Shown: piece by piece, positions 12,734 through 12,905 of the stretch | How the letters are laid out: each line of letters opens with the position of its first letter | How positions within the stretch are numbered: position 1 is the first letter of the stretch | Assembly: GCA_030612385.1 (NCBI GenBank) | Contig: JAUWNZ010000012.1 | Coordinates: 1-12,905, forward strand | DNA from: Pseudomonadota bacterium | Lineage (GTDB): Bacteria; Desulfobacterota; Syntrophia; Syntrophales; JADFWA01 | Reading direction: 5' to 3' | Length of the DNA stretch: 12,905 nucleotides | Made by a program: the position numbers and the translations under genes | The notes under the pieces: generated by a model | What the model saw: the letters and a program-made list of their open reading frames with translations, nothing else | Told to the model about the DNA's origin: nothing | The model's database searches: none

Positions 12734-12905
12734 CTAATCCCCGTACTTTTGCTGCAAAATCCTGATCTTCATCTGAGGTATTTTATCCGCCGCCCTCCTC
12801 GAATTTGGATTCAGTTTGTACGCATGCGTATATTCTCTGAGGGCGTTATTGTACATCTTTTTCTTTTCATAAGCCGCTCCCAGATTAAGATATACCGCAT
12901 AGTCT
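12734..12905 (-). CDS. TPR-repeat protein, C-terminal end only
   Basis: The last 56 codons are visible; the gene enters from the right edge. The sequence YLNLGAAYEKKKMYNNALRE followed by YTHAYKLNPNSRRA matches one tetratricopeptide repeat: G8, A10 and Y11 positions, then ALREY, then LNPNS. It ends with a basic helix (KIPQMKIRILQQKYGD). Such proteins are usually scaffold or envelope-assembly partners, but too little is present to name a function. It is in the same direction as kdsA, 110 bp upstream of the preferred kdsA start. Confidence 0.75.
   Translation of the reverse strand, partial: DYAVYLNLGAAYEKKKMYNNALREYTHAYKLNPNSRRAADKIPQMKIRILQQKYGD

Overview
The window carries a Gram-negative chromosomal core locus. 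Gene content (lipopolysaccharide Kdo synthesis, Lpt export, sigma-54, a nitrogen-type PTS protein, RapZ), gene order and protein style point to a Desulfobacterota/deltaproteobacterial genome of moderate GC. That assignment is inference from family resemblance, not a search. Every gene except one is on the minus strand.

In minus-strand reading order, from high to low coordinates: the 3' end of a TPR protein (12734-12905), kdsA, kdsC, lptC, lptA, lptB, rpoN, hpf, ptsN and rapZ. Then comes one convergent plus-strand gene, a membrane-anchored M23 metallopeptidase with all its zinc residues (2828-4165). Beyond it lie coaBC, a family 4 uracil-DNA glycosylase and the start of an NfeD-like membrane serine protease that runs off the left edge. 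The block kdsC-lptC-lptA-lptB-rpoN-hpf-ptsN-rapZ follows the enterobacterial order. kdsD, and an NPr or HPr kinase gene, are not in the window. Together these genes make Kdo-8-P and Kdo, power and bridge LPS transport, and link sigma-54 expression, ribosome hibernation and PTS/RapZ envelope control.

The unusual part is the spacers. Only lptA/lptB and the glycosylase/NfeD pair are tightly coupled. All nine gaps longer than 90 bp hold short palindromic or word-repeat elements, of many sequence families. One (2466-2611), in the coaBC leader, has inverted ends and an exact 9-bp flanking direct repeat, so it looks like a transposed MITE-like element, and the duplicated target includes the coaBC ribosome binding site. 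Other copies abut or supply gene ends: the last residues of CoaBC and the apparent upstream starts of rapZ, ptsN and kdsA. I therefore moved several starts inward on ribosome-binding-site evidence. No tRNA, rRNA, CRISPR array or convincing intrinsic terminator was seen.
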